A stretch of DNA of 64,000 nt from Natronomonas sp. CBA1123. GTDB taxonomy: Archaea; Halobacteriota; Halobacteria; Halobacteriales; Haloarculaceae. The DNA is taken from the NCBI RefSeq assembly GCF_009741925.1, contig NZ_WPCC01000002.1, positions 1 to 64,000 of the forward strand. The letters are read 5' to 3'. The notes beneath the pieces are model-generated. The model was not told the origin of the DNA and made no database searches. It saw only the letters and a program-made list of their open reading frames with translations. Numbering within the stretch: the first letter of the stretch is position 1; every line of letters begins with the position of its first letter. This document shows positions 1-7,666 of this stretch, one piece after another. Made by a program: the position numbers and the translations under genes.

Positions 1-124
1 CGAGACAAGGACAAGGACCGAGACAAGGACAAGGACCGAGACAGGACAAGGACCGAGACAGGACAAGGACCGAGACAAGGACAAGGACCGAGACAAGGAC
101 AAAGACCGAGACAAGGACAAAGAG
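1..124. repeat. 18-bp tandem repeat tract with two 17-bp units
   Basis: Seven tandem copies of the unit CGAGACAAGGACAAGGAC start at 1, 19, 37, 54, 71, 89 and 107. The units at 37-53 and 54-70 are 17 bases long because one A is missing from each. The others are 18 bases, so they keep frame and encode Arg-Asp-Lys-Asp-Lys-Asp. The two short units move the reading frame by two bases inside the gene that follows. The tract continues to the left of the window. Confidence 0.9.
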
Positions 125-1441
125 AAAGAAACGCCGACGGAGAAACCCACTGACACCCCAACCCCGATAGCGACCCCGACAGCAACACCGACTGAGACGC
201 CGACAGCAACACCGACGGCCACACCGACTGAGACACCGACAGCAACACCGACACCGACCCCCGACGACGACGAGGCCGTGCCAAATCTCGTGGTGACGTC
301 CCCCGAGTGCGGCGTGCTCGAATTCACCAACGAGGGTGACCGGACCATCGCATACACTGCTGGGCTACCGGAGGAGGCTTCGAGGCTCTACCCTGATGAC
401 TTGCAGTTCGACCTTGACGAGATCGAACCCGGGGAAACGCAACGGCAGTCCGTGTTTATGCCGCTGGATGCGACGTACGAATTCGTTGCGTACTACCGCG
501 GCGATGACGGTGAACTCTACCCCGCCACCGTCAATAATGAGTCTAGCGACGACAACACCCTCGTGCCCGTGACGGTCGAGGGCTGCGACCAGCAGGACTA
601 CCTCGACCCGGAGGACTTCGAGATCATCCCGCTGTGTACCGACACCGAGGACGGACTCGCAGCCTTCAGCATCGAGACCAACTCCGCTGATGCTGCCCGG
701 TTGAGCTACAACACGTCGGAGAATTCGACGATGGTCGACGTCGTCACGGCACAGTCGACGGACGGCTCTCTGTACACCTACCCGAATTTAGAACGCATTC
801 CAGATGAGCAGATCACCGTACGGACCGACGACGACGGTAAGGTGACGGTACACCTCTACCTGGATGGGGAACAGATCGATTCCGCCTCGAACGACGTCAC
901 TGCGTGCGATCTCGGCCCGCCGAATGATGGCTCAGACCCCGAAGAGACGGAAACTCCAGAACCACCCTCTACTCCCACCGAAACGCCGACACCGAGCGAG
1001 CCGTTGAGCCTCAGTTCCGAGCAGTCGTGCGAGCGACTGGTGATCACGAACACGCTCGATCAGACAGTCGATTTCACGTCGTACTACTACGATGAGGACG
1101 ACGAGGGGGCGACGCTGCTCGAGCCCGGTGAATCGCTGACGTTCACCCAGCCCGGAACCTGGGAGTTCGTCGCCAGCACCGATACGGACGGAGAAGCTGA
1201 AATCGGCGCAGAGGCCGGCGGGGAAACGGTGTACATCGACGGAGAACCGACGCCACTGACGATCACCATCGAGGAGTGCCTCGACGATGAACCGACGGAA
1301 ACTGACGCGCCCGTAACTGAGGATGATAAGGAGACGCCCGAACCGACCGAAGAGACAGAAGCGACAGAGACTGACACTCCCGTAATCGAGGATGATGAGG
1401 AGACGCCTGAGCCGGCCGAAGAGACGGAAGCGACGGAATAG
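2..1441 (+). CDS. Acidic Thr/Pro-rich surface protein, 5' end outside window
   Basis: The open frame runs from the left edge to a stop at 1441, so the start lies upstream. It begins with the charged repeat tract, continues as a Thr-Pro-Glu linker of the TPTETPT kind (about 130-275), then carries two or three beta-rich globular blocks separated by a second Thr/Pro linker (about 940-1005), and ends in acidic ETPEPTEETEATE repeats. Such linkers are usual in secreted, O-glycosylated haloarchaeal surface proteins, and the acidity fits a halophile. No transmembrane anchor is visible at the C-terminus. In the present frame the upstream repeat reads Glu-Thr-Arg-Thr-Arg-Thr, whereas downstream of 71 it reads Arg-Asp-Lys-Asp, because of the two short repeat units. 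No enzymatic motif was recognised. A GTG at 278 gives a shorter ORF but is probably internal. Confidence 0.7.
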   Translation, partial: ETRTRTETRTRTETGQGPRQDKDRDKDKDRDKDKDRDKDKEKETPTEKPTDTPTPIATPTATPTETPTATPTATPTETPTATPTPTPDDDEAVPNLVVTSPECGVLEFTNEGDRTIAYTAGLPEEASRLYPDDLQFDLDEIEPGETQRQSVFMPLDATYEFVAYYRGDDGELYPATVNNESSDDNTLVPVTVEGCDQQDYLDPEDFEIIPLCTDTEDGLAAFSIETNSADAARLSYNTSENSTMVDVVTAQSTDGSLYTYPNLERIPDEQITVRTDDDGKVTVHLYLDGEQIDSASNDVTACDLGPPNDGSDPEETETPEPPSTPTETPTPSEPLSLSSEQSCERLVITNTLDQTVDFTSYYYDEDDEGATLLEPGESLTFTQPGTWEFVASTDTDGEAEIGAEAGGETVYIDGEPTPLTITIEECLDDEPTETDAPVTEDDKETPEPTEETEATETDTPVIEDDEETPEPAEETEATE

Positions 1442-1668
1442 GCACGTAAAACGACCGGTGTTGCGACGTAACGCAACGGCATCATCCTCGGCGTCGCCGA
1501 AGTCGGCGAATCTCTCGATCCGCTCGGCGACGACCTCGAGGTGTTCGACCATGTAGTTGCAAGGCCTAGAATCACCGGAATAGGTGCTGTTCCAGCGGAT
1601 ACACCACCTCTCCAACACCCGCCGTTGAGTCACCCAACCGTTAACCCCGTGGACGTGGTATGTAATTC

Positions 1669-2085
1669 ATGAACTATACAATACAGACGGCAGTAACCGG
1701 CGAGTTCGACGACGTCGTCGATACGACAATCGCAGCGCTCAAAGACGAGGGATTCGGCGTCCTCTGTGACATCGACATCCAGGCGACACTCAAGGAGAAA
1801 CTCGGCGAAGAATTCCGCCAGTACCGCATTCTCGGTGCATGCAATCCCCCGCTGGCATACGAGGGGCTGACCGAAGAAATCGAACTCGGTGCACTCCTCC
1901 CGTGTAACGTCATCGTCTACGAAACCGATGACGGTGATGTTGTTGTGAGTGCAGTTGATGCCCATCGCTTGGTCGGAATCACCGATAACGATGCGCTCGA
2001 CTCCATCGGAACCGAGGTCAACGAGCGTTTCGAGCGTGTTCTCTCGGTCGTCGCCGACGACCAAGAACCGTCGTCCGAGGCCTGA
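1669..2085 (+). CDS. DUF302 family protein
   Basis: The 138-residue product has the DUF302 pattern: an N-terminal strand-helix around the motif LKDEGFGVLCDIDIQATLKEK, then RILGACNPPLAYE near residue 58 and GALLPCNVIVYE near residue 78. The conserved cysteines of the last two motifs are present. DUF302 proteins are small cytoplasmic proteins of unknown function, often found beside redox or metal genes. The gene ends six bases before a membrane SHOCT protein on the same strand, and the two are probably co-transcribed. The ATG at 1669 is the natural family start. Confidence 0.85.
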   Translation: MNYTIQTAVTGEFDDVVDTTIAALKDEGFGVLCDIDIQATLKEKLGEEFRQYRILGACNPPLAYEGLTEEIELGALLPCNVIVYETDDGDVVVSAVDAHRLVGITDNDALDSIGTEVNERFERVLSVVADDQEPSSEA

Positions 2086-2091
2086 TCTTCG

Positions 2092-2442
2092 ATGTCTTCG
2101 TCGAACCGGCTCGATACCACGACCATCGTCCTCCTGATCATCGGGGCGATCATCGCCCTTCCCTTGCTCACGATGGGAATGGGATTCGGCGGGATGATGG
2201 GATACGGCGGAATGATGGAATATGGCGGTACTGGTGGATGGTGGCCGTTCGTCGGGATGCTCGTCCCGCTCATCTTCCTCCTCATCCTTCTCGGCGGTGG
2301 CTACCTCGTCTTCCGGCGCATGAGCGAAGCGCAAGCCTCTCGGGATCCCGCAATGGAGGAACTCCGCACGGCATACGCTCGTGGCAACCTCACTGACGAA
2401 GAGTTCGAAGCGCGCCGCGACAGGCTTGAACGCTCGGAGTAG
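2092..2442 (+). CDS. Membrane protein with C-terminal SHOCT domain
   Basis: This 116-residue protein has a hydrophobic segment at about residues 10-30, a Gly/Met-rich stretch (FGGMMGYGGMMEYGG) at about 32-46, a second hydrophobic segment at about 52-72, and a C-terminal SHOCT motif with the pattern LRTAYARGNLTDEEFEARR at about 88-108. SHOCT is a short C-terminal domain thought to mediate oligomerisation. The protein should be a small two-span membrane protein. The Met-rich loop could bind copper or another soft metal, but that is a guess. It follows the DUF302 gene by six bases and is probably in the same operon. Confidence 0.85.
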   Translation: MSSSNRLDTTTIVLLIIGAIIALPLLTMGMGFGGMMGYGGMMEYGGTGGWWPFVGMLVPLIFLLILLGGGYLVFRRMSEAQASRDPAMEELRTAYARGNLTDEEFEARRDRLERSE

Positions 2443-2749
2443 TCGGCTTGACCAGCAGCGCCAGGGTTGCTCACGTCCGCTTCTTTGGAATCTGAAATCC
2501 GTGACCCTCACAGCTTTCGGATGTGAATAGGTGTGTGGAAAAGGAACAAGACCATACTAGCTACTATGACCAAAGTACTCCCCTTTTCGCAGGAGGCCTG
2601 CGGGGCGTGCGCAACGCAGCGAGAGAAAAACGAGGGCATTGAGGACGCGCCCCTGGGCATCCAATCCCGGCAGGTCGATATGCAGTCAATCTACAGAACG
2701 ATCACCCGTGCTGTCGTCACAGAACTCTAGAAACGACACATAGCGGCTT
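2443..2749. other. Intergenic region, no supported gene
   Basis: About 300 bases between a plus-strand and a minus-strand gene. A 65-codon frame at 2533-2730 (or from ATG 2566) has no recognisable family and no clear promoter. It contains a CxxC-like Cys-Gly-Ala-Cys. It may be a remnant. Nothing else is seen. Confidence 0.4.
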
Positions 2750-3397
2750 TCACACGACTGGATCGAGCGATTTCATCGAGAAGTCCGACTTCGAGCAATA
2801 CCGCTCTGCGAGGTCCATCAACGCTCGTGTCCGCCGAATATCGGCGATGTTGTGGGTGATGAGTGGTTCAAATGCACCCTCCTCCCACGCTGTGACGGCC
2901 TCACTGCTATCGCTGAATGGATCAAGGTCGTTCATCCCTGCCCCAATCAGTTCCCTATAGACGCCGTCCAGTGTATTTTCGCTGGTGTTGAACCGTTTCT
3001 CGAAGACATCCATCACGTCAACGTACGGCAGTGTGCCGAAGGGCCACTCAAGGCCGTGCGTACAGAGCCGAGTCCGAAGAAACGGCAAATCAAACCCGCC
3101 ATTCCACCGCTCACCGTTGTACGCGACGAGTTTTGCGTTCCGTTGGGTGAGCGTTGACGTGATGAACGTCGTGAGTTCGGTTAGCAACGCCCGTTCGCTG
3201 TCGTGGTAGGTGAGTTGTACCGCCGTCTGGAGCTTCTCGTTCAGTTGGTCTGTGAGTGTTGGCGAGGGTGTCGTTCCATCCGTATTGAGAAACACTCGGG
3301 ATGCGACAGCAGAGTCAAACCCAACAACGGTGAGTTGATCTCTTGTCTCGAACCCAGTCGTTTCGATGTCGAATGCGACTGTCGACAGCTCGGTCAT
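2750..3397 (-). CDS. DEDD-superfamily 3'-5' exonuclease-like protein
   Basis: The 215-residue protein has the three Exo motifs of the DnaQ/PolB ribonuclease-H-like fold: FDIETTG at residues 9-15 (Exo I, Asp and Glu metal ligands), YNGERWNGGFDLPFL near residue 94 (Exo II Asp) and HNIADIRRT near residue 182 (Exo III). It is much smaller than a polymerase and lacks a polymerase domain, so it should be a stand-alone exonuclease acting on DNA or RNA ends. It is the last gene of a three-gene minus-strand unit, and its start overlaps the preceding small gene by four bases. The combination with a RecA-fold protein suggests DNA repair or replication of a mobile element. This role is inferred. Confidence 0.75.
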   Translation of the reverse strand: MTELSTVAFDIETTGFETRDQLTVVGFDSAVASRVFLNTDGTTPSPTLTDQLNEKLQTAVQLTYHDSERALLTELTTFITSTLTQRNAKLVAYNGERWNGGFDLPFLRTRLCTHGLEWPFGTLPYVDVMDVFEKRFNTSENTLDGVYRELIGAGMNDLDPFSDSSEAVTAWEEGAFEPLITHNIADIRRTRALMDLAERYCSKSDFSMKSLDPVV

Positions 3398-3714
3398 TCT
3401 GAACCTCCAGCGGTATTCTCTGCGGCTGATTGGTGCTGTTGCCCCTCGTCTTCCGTAATCTGTTGTTCAAGCTCGGCGAGCCGTTTTTCGTGGTCCTCGA
3501 GGCGGGCCTCCTGTTCGAGGTCGATGCTGAGTAGTGCCGGCAGGAGGGGATTCTGGTGATTTAATAGGCCACTTGCGTCGGCGTGCTCGCGGGCGTACTC
3601 GAATAGCCGGTCGAACCGCGGCTGGTCGCGCCGACGAAGCGCCCGGCGGAACTTTGCCCAGCGCTCTTCGATGGCTCGGAGGGCATCTCGATACGTCGGG
3701 TTTGTGCGGCGCAT
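3394..3714 (-). CDS. Small haloarchaeal charged protein of a DNA-metabolism operon
   Basis: A 106-residue protein starting MRRTNPTYRDALR. It has a basic N-terminal half rich in Arg and an acidic coiled-coil stretch (LEQEARLEDHEKRLAELEQQ) near residues 65-85. I chose the ATG at 3714 rather than an upstream start because it lies two bases after the stop of the preceding gene. The function is unknown. Its place between a RecA-fold protein and an exonuclease, with a four-base overlap to the latter, suggests an adaptor or accessory subunit. Confidence 0.6.
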   Translation of the reverse strand: MRRTNPTYRDALRAIEERWAKFRRALRRRDQPRFDRLFEYAREHADASGLLNHQNPLLPALLSIDLEQEARLEDHEKRLAELEQQITEDEGQQHQSAAENTAGGSE

Positions 3715-3716
3715 CG

Positions 3717-4658
3717 TTATCGGCCTCCCGAATCGGCCGCTGTCCACGTATCAAGCAAGGGGTCCGCGGTGGCCGCCACCGTCTCACCGTCAGCCGTGAC
3801 GCCCGTCCCGACCCCCTCTGGAGTCGGCGTCGACGCCGACACCGTCGGTTCCACGCCGACTTGCGTGGCGCGAGCCGCGAGCAGCTGCCGCCAGTAGGCG
3901 AACGTGGTCTGATAGAACGCGCCGTCGTCGACGGGGTAGACGAGCGTCTCGAAGTCCTCGCCGACGAATCGCGGGCCCATCCGAGTTTGCTCACATTCCA
4001 AGAGGTGGTCGGCAGCCCTGGCGACTGGCTTAGTGAACTCGTCGACCGTACTCCGAGTAAGGAGAACCGGCACATCGTAACCGTCGGCATAGGCTGCTAA
4101 CCGGGCGAGTGTCCGTGCCTGTAGTGTCTCCGCGTGTGTCTCGTTGAGGCTGTCATCGCCGCGGTACTGGGCGTCGACGGCCGGCGCGACGATGAGCGAA
4201 GGGGTGTGGGCGGACGAATATTCGTCGCGACCACTCGACTGTCGACCGCGTATGTCTGTGTTGGCGGTCGACTTCTGGATGGATTGGTTCACCGCCGACG
4301 AAAGATCACAGACGGCGCCATAGTGCTGGTAAGCAGTGAACCCGCGTGCGACATGGATTCGGTCCAGCAGCCGTTGGCTGGGCGCCATCTGTGCGAGTGA
4401 AGTCGTCGTCGCGTGGCCGTTTGCATCAACCCAGAAAGCCGGCCCATCGTGCAACAGGAGATGGTCGAGGACGAGCGACTGTATGATCGGAACGCCGCGG
4501 CCGCCTTCTACATCCAGCAGCGTGATGCCGTCGTCGAGTGAGGGGAGCAGCATTTTCTCCGTGGCTGGGTTGGCTTGGTCAGCCAGGTTCTGATTGCGGT
4601 CAGCGTCCCGTGTCGGCTGGTCTATCGCTAATTGGTTCGATGTCGAGTGCTCTCTCAT
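3717..4658 (-). CDS. RecA/RadB-like protein with degenerate Walker A
   Basis: This 313-residue protein looks like a RecA-fold ATPase: LLDVEGGRGVPIIQSLVLDH (about residues 47-66) sits where a P-loop would be, followed by a strand-helix series and a hydrophobic SLIVAPAVDAQY strand where Walker B would be. The P-loop Lys-Thr/Ser is absent (GGRGVP instead of GxxGxGK[TS]), so ATP binding is doubtful. The C-terminal 70 residues are Thr/Ala-rich and low in complexity. It is the first gene of the minus-strand trio and probably acts with the exonuclease. It could be a recombinase mediator that works without ATP hydrolysis. The family assignment is by overall pattern only. Confidence 0.45.
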   Translation of the reverse strand: MREHSTSNQLAIDQPTRDADRNQNLADQANPATEKMLLPSLDDGITLLDVEGGRGVPIIQSLVLDHLLLHDGPAFWVDANGHATTTSLAQMAPSQRLLDRIHVARGFTAYQHYGAVCDLSSAVNQSIQKSTANTDIRGRQSSGRDEYSSAHTPSLIVAPAVDAQYRGDDSLNETHAETLQARTLARLAAYADGYDVPVLLTRSTVDEFTKPVARAADHLLECEQTRMGPRFVGEDFETLVYPVDDGAFYQTTFAYWRQLLAARATQVGVEPTVSASTPTPEGVGTGVTADGETVAATADPLLDTWTAADSGGR

Positions 4659-5231
4659 ATTCGATTAGATGACCACAAGCCCGATAAGCCGCGGCGTGGC
4701 GCTTCCGCGTTTCAGGGAACCGTTGAGAGAAATGTATAATCGGACTCAGGAACCGCATTCTGGCACCGTTCGACCGTTTCCGAGAACAGTTCCAAAGCCG
4801 GAGTCAGCTAGGGCCATTAGATTTAACCAACAAAATTGAGGAAATGTGACAAATTGTTGGTTAATACCTCTAATCCACCGTTGATGTTGCCTCCACGCGA
4901 CTACGTTCCTGCTGACGGCTCCTGCATATCCCAGGGGTTGGCCGAGGGCAAGCTCTGCTGTGCAATCTTGTTTGAGCGTAGTTGGTGTAGTCTTTCCTGC
5001 CGGCCGTCAAGATGTATCCTCTGTTATCGACCCAGCCGACCTCCTGGCTGTTTCGATGCTGCGGTCGTGACGGAGGATACATACTCCGACTAAGATGGAG
5101 GACACTAGTAGCGCCGACCATCGATGTTTAGTATCAAGATCTACACCAGCTCGCGGAACTTCGTTGTGATAAACGCCCCAGATGACTTCGGCCGAAACGA
5201 TTTGTCCGATGCCTACGGGTAGGTATCTACG
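4659..5231. other. Intergenic region with mobile-element remnant
   Basis: About 570 bases without an intact gene. The 4659-4890 part is AT-richer and may hold the promoter of the minus-strand trio. The 4901-5023 part contains the transposase-like tail described separately. Nothing is recognised from 5030 to 5231 except the leader of the acyl-CoA dehydrogenase gene. Confidence 0.5.
4901..5023 (-). pseudogene. Remnant resembling the C-terminal tail of an IS200/IS605-type TnpB
   Basis: On the minus strand one frame reads about 40 residues that include LPSANPWDMQEPSAGT before a TAG at 4901-4903. I recognise this kind of ending from haloarchaeal TnpB (IS1341-type) proteins. The frame is preceded by an in-frame TAA at 5024-5026 and has no start codon or catalytic domain, so only the 3' tail remains. 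TnpB 3' ends usually overlap the guide (omega) RNA and the right end of the element, so a decayed right end may lie in 4700-4900. The recognition is from memory and needs a database search. Confidence 0.4.
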
Positions 5232-6368
5232 ATGGATTTCGAGTTGAGTGAGGAGCAGGAATCACTCCGGGCGGAAGCCGAAGAGTTTGCGACTCGGGAG
5301 ATCGAACCGGTCGTTGCCGACCTCGACGCGAAGGAAGAACACCCGACGGAAATCCTCGAATCGCTCGGAGCGAGTGGTTTCGGGGGACTCACAGTCTCCG
5401 AAGCGTATGGTGGGCGAGGGGCGGACCTGGTCGGCCTCACCGTCGTCATCGAGGAACTTTCCGCGGCGATGATGCCCGTCGCGAGTGCGCTTTCGCTCCA
5501 CCTCGGCGTTGCTGCCGTTATCGAACAGTGTGGAAGCGACGCGTTATGCGACGAGCGGCTACCGGAGATGGCCCGATTCGAGTCGGTCGCGGCGCTCGGA
5601 TTGAGCGAAACGAACGCCGGGAGCGACAAATCCAACATCGAAACCACCGCCGAACGCGATGGCGATGAGTGGGTCTTGGATGGGCACAAGCGCTGGGTGA
5701 CGAACTTCCAGCACGCCGACACCGTCCTCACCTACGCGAAGACCGGACCCGAGTCGGCCGCACCCGAGAACGTGACTGCCTTTCTCGTGCCCGCCGATGC
5801 CTTCGAAATCGAGCACATTTGGGAGACGCTCGGGGCCAAGAGCGTGAAATCACCCAAGGTGACACTCTCGTCGGTGCGGGTCCCGGACTCGGCCAGAGTC
5901 GGTCCTGTCGATACGGCCCTCGTTCAGCGGGGAGCGGTTCACACCGGCGTCAACGTGCCAGCGCGGGCCGTCGGCATCGCTCGGGCAGCAATCGAAGATA
6001 CGGTTGCCTACGTTCGCGACCGACAACAGCACGGACAACACATCGGGGATTTCCAGGGCGTTCGCTGGCGCATCGCCGAGCTGTCTGCGGATGTCGACGC
6101 CGCACGGCTTCTCACCCGACGCGCCGCCGCGGTCGCCGACCGTGGTGGTGACCCCTCCCGGGAGTTCGCCGCCGCGAAGATTCGCGCGACCGAAACGGCT
6201 GTCGACGTGACGAACGAAGCTCTCCAACTGCACGGCGGCATCGGGTATACGACGGAGACAGACATCGAACGCTACCTTCGTGATGCGCGACTGCTGACGA
6301 TTGCGGGAGGGCCGAACGAAGGCCACCGAGATACCCTGGCCGATACGGTCTTCGAAACGGGCGGCTAA
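5232..6368 (+). CDS. Acyl-CoA dehydrogenase
   Basis: The 378-residue protein has the full acyl-CoA dehydrogenase layout: N-terminal helical domain, the SETNAGSDKSN and DGHKRWVTNF FAD-binding beta-domain signatures (about residues 124-160), and the C-terminal helical domain with LQLHGGIGYT (about 331). The region where the family keeps its catalytic glutamate reads GGPNEGHRD (about 358). It should oxidise an acyl-CoA thioester with FAD and pass electrons to an electron-transfer flavoprotein. The chain-length preference cannot be read. The start ATG at 5232 gives the standard MDFELSEEQ opening. The gene stands alone between convergent small membrane genes and the remnant region. Confidence 0.9.
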   Translation: MDFELSEEQESLRAEAEEFATREIEPVVADLDAKEEHPTEILESLGASGFGGLTVSEAYGGRGADLVGLTVVIEELSAAMMPVASALSLHLGVAAVIEQCGSDALCDERLPEMARFESVAALGLSETNAGSDKSNIETTAERDGDEWVLDGHKRWVTNFQHADTVLTYAKTGPESAAPENVTAFLVPADAFEIEHIWETLGAKSVKSPKVTLSSVRVPDSARVGPVDTALVQRGAVHTGVNVPARAVGIARAAIEDTVAYVRDRQQHGQHIGDFQGVRWRIAELSADVDAARLLTRRAAAVADRGGDPSREFAAAKIRATETAVDVTNEALQLHGGIGYTTETDIERYLRDARLLTIAGGPNEGHRDTLADTVFETGG

Positions 6369-6387
6369 CCGGCGTGAGTAACGACGC

Positions 6388-6624
6388 TTATCGGACGGGA
6401 CTCTTCTGCTGACGTTTCGTAAGCCGCCGCCATACTCCCGACAGAATCGCTCTCAGAGCGAGATAGCCGCCGATTCCGAAGGTTACTGCCCAGATGGAGA
6501 GTCCACCGAGTATGAGAAACGCGGTAACAGGGTCGCCACCGAGGAGCAGCTCTCGAACGATAATTTCACCGAGTTCGACGAAGCCCGTAGCGAGTCGCCG
6601 ACCCAGCGACCCAAGCGTACTCAC
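6388..6624 (-). CDS. Small membrane protein
   Basis: A 78-residue protein with one or two hydrophobic segments (about residues 33-65, including FLILGGLSIWAVTFGIGGYL) and a basic C-terminus (RRLTKRQQKS). Its start overlaps the stop of the upstream DUF2892-like gene by four bases, so the two are translationally coupled. No family was recognised. It probably sits in the cytoplasmic membrane with the basic tail inside. Confidence 0.65.
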   Translation of the reverse strand: MSTLGSLGRRLATGFVELGEIIVRELLLGGDPVTAFLILGGLSIWAVTFGIGGYLALRAILSGVWRRLTKRQQKSPVR

Positions 6625-6851
6625 ACGTCACACCCCGCTTCGCAACTCTCGGTCGTCGTATCGAGACCGAACAGCCAGTTACAGCCACAGAAACCCACGA
6701 GAGCGTTCTGGAGAAGTCCGATTCCAGCGATTCCGGCGACTGCAGCCGTCGGTCGTCGGTCGACACGGAATGCTGCGGTGGCGACGACGACCAACCAGAT
6801 GCCGAGAACGCCTCGTATCACCCGGTCGGCGCCGCCGACGTTTTGACACAT
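6621..6851 (-). CDS. DUF2892 / YgaP-type transmembrane domain protein
   Basis: The 76-residue protein begins MCQNVGGADRVIRGVLG, which is the usual opening of the inner-membrane DUF2892 domain (NVGxxDRxIR). Two hydrophobic helices follow (about 16-30 and 38-58) and the C-terminus is Cys-containing (FCGCNWLFG and CEAGC). The family is found fused to, or beside, rhodanese and sulfur-handling proteins, which fits the sulfur-related genes further right. It is probably co-transcribed with the small membrane gene at 6388-6624. Confidence 0.8.
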   Translation of the reverse strand: MCQNVGGADRVIRGVLGIWLVVVATAAFRVDRRPTAAVAGIAGIGLLQNALVGFCGCNWLFGLDTTTESCEAGCDV

Positions 6852-6965
6852 GAATCAGGGTTGGGGATGAAGCGAAAAGTCAGTAGAGCCGAATCCATCT
6901 GGGAGGTTTATCCCTGCGTTGGCTGACCAACAGTATTTTTCCGACCCCCGTTGGGGAGTATCACG

Positions 6966-7634
6966 ATGAAGCGCGTTCGGATTACGCTCTCACCACCCAC
7001 GGACTACTTGCCGCCCGTCTATCGACTCCTCACGCAGGAGGCATCGTACCTTTCGGCGGTGGAGATCGTCAACTGGAACGTCGCGAAGCCACCGGTCGGG
7101 TTCTTACTGTTCGTTCGAGGGGAGTATCACCGACTCGAACAGGCTGTCGATGGGATGGACAACGTCAGTGATTTCGAGTTGTTCCCCAACGGCGAGACGG
7201 AGGCGTACTGTTTTTTGGCGGCTGAAGGGACGACCGTCGGACGAGCGCTGTTCGAGAACTTCACCCGTGAGGACATCCTGACGGTCCCACCGATTCGATG
7301 TCACGACGATGGGAGCAGTACGTTCACGCTCATCGGAACGGAAGCGGCGATACAGAACGCGGTCGACGGCGTTCCTGATGGAGTGGATGTTACGATTGAC
7401 GCGGTCGGTGCCGGGCCTGTCGCACAGAACACCGTCGCGGACAGTCTCTCGCCGAAGCAGCGCGAAGCCGTCCAAGCCGCACTCCAAGTCGGGTACTACG
7501 ACATCCCTCGGGAGGCGTCGACACAGGACGTCGCCGACGCGTTGGATTGTGCGACGGCGACGGCTTCCGAACACCTCCGGAAAGCCGAGTCCCGAATCCT
7601 ATCGATGCTGTTCGCCGAGACGGATACCCGATAG
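6966..7634 (+). CDS. HTH_10 (bat-type) transcriptional regulator
   Basis: A 222-residue regulator with a bacterioopsin-activator-type C-terminal HTH: LSPKQREAVQAALQVGYYD followed by TQDVADALDCATATASEHLRKAES (about residues 160-210). The N-terminal part has the alpha/beta sensor layout seen in this haloarchaeal family. I use the ATG at 6966, because the TTG at 6951 lies inside the likely promoter region (CAGTATTTTT at 6931-6940). Its target is not shown. Neighbouring genes of the sulfur/stress cluster are candidates. A second regulator of the same family lies at 17562. Confidence 0.85.
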   Translation: MKRVRITLSPPTDYLPPVYRLLTQEASYLSAVEIVNWNVAKPPVGFLLFVRGEYHRLEQAVDGMDNVSDFELFPNGETEAYCFLAAEGTTVGRALFENFTREDILTVPPIRCHDDGSSTFTLIGTEAAIQNAVDGVPDGVDVTIDAVGAGPVAQNTVADSLSPKQREAVQAALQVGYYDIPREASTQDVADALDCATATASEHLRKAESRILSMLFAETDTR

Positions 7635-7666
7635 TCGAAGCCGCGAGTCTCCGATACGCTGTGTGT

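Noticed and set aside
932-1633. 233-codon minus-strand frame opposite the surface protein
   Set aside because: It is antisense to an acidic repeat-rich gene and gives a basic, Arg/Phe-rich product, as expected for a shadow frame in GC-rich DNA.
1630-2511. 293-codon minus-strand frame
   Set aside because: It lies opposite the DUF302 and SHOCT genes, which have recognised families.
2533-2730. 65-codon frame after the SHOCT gene
   Set aside because: No family, no clear start and no promoter. It may be a remnant but cannot be supported as a gene.
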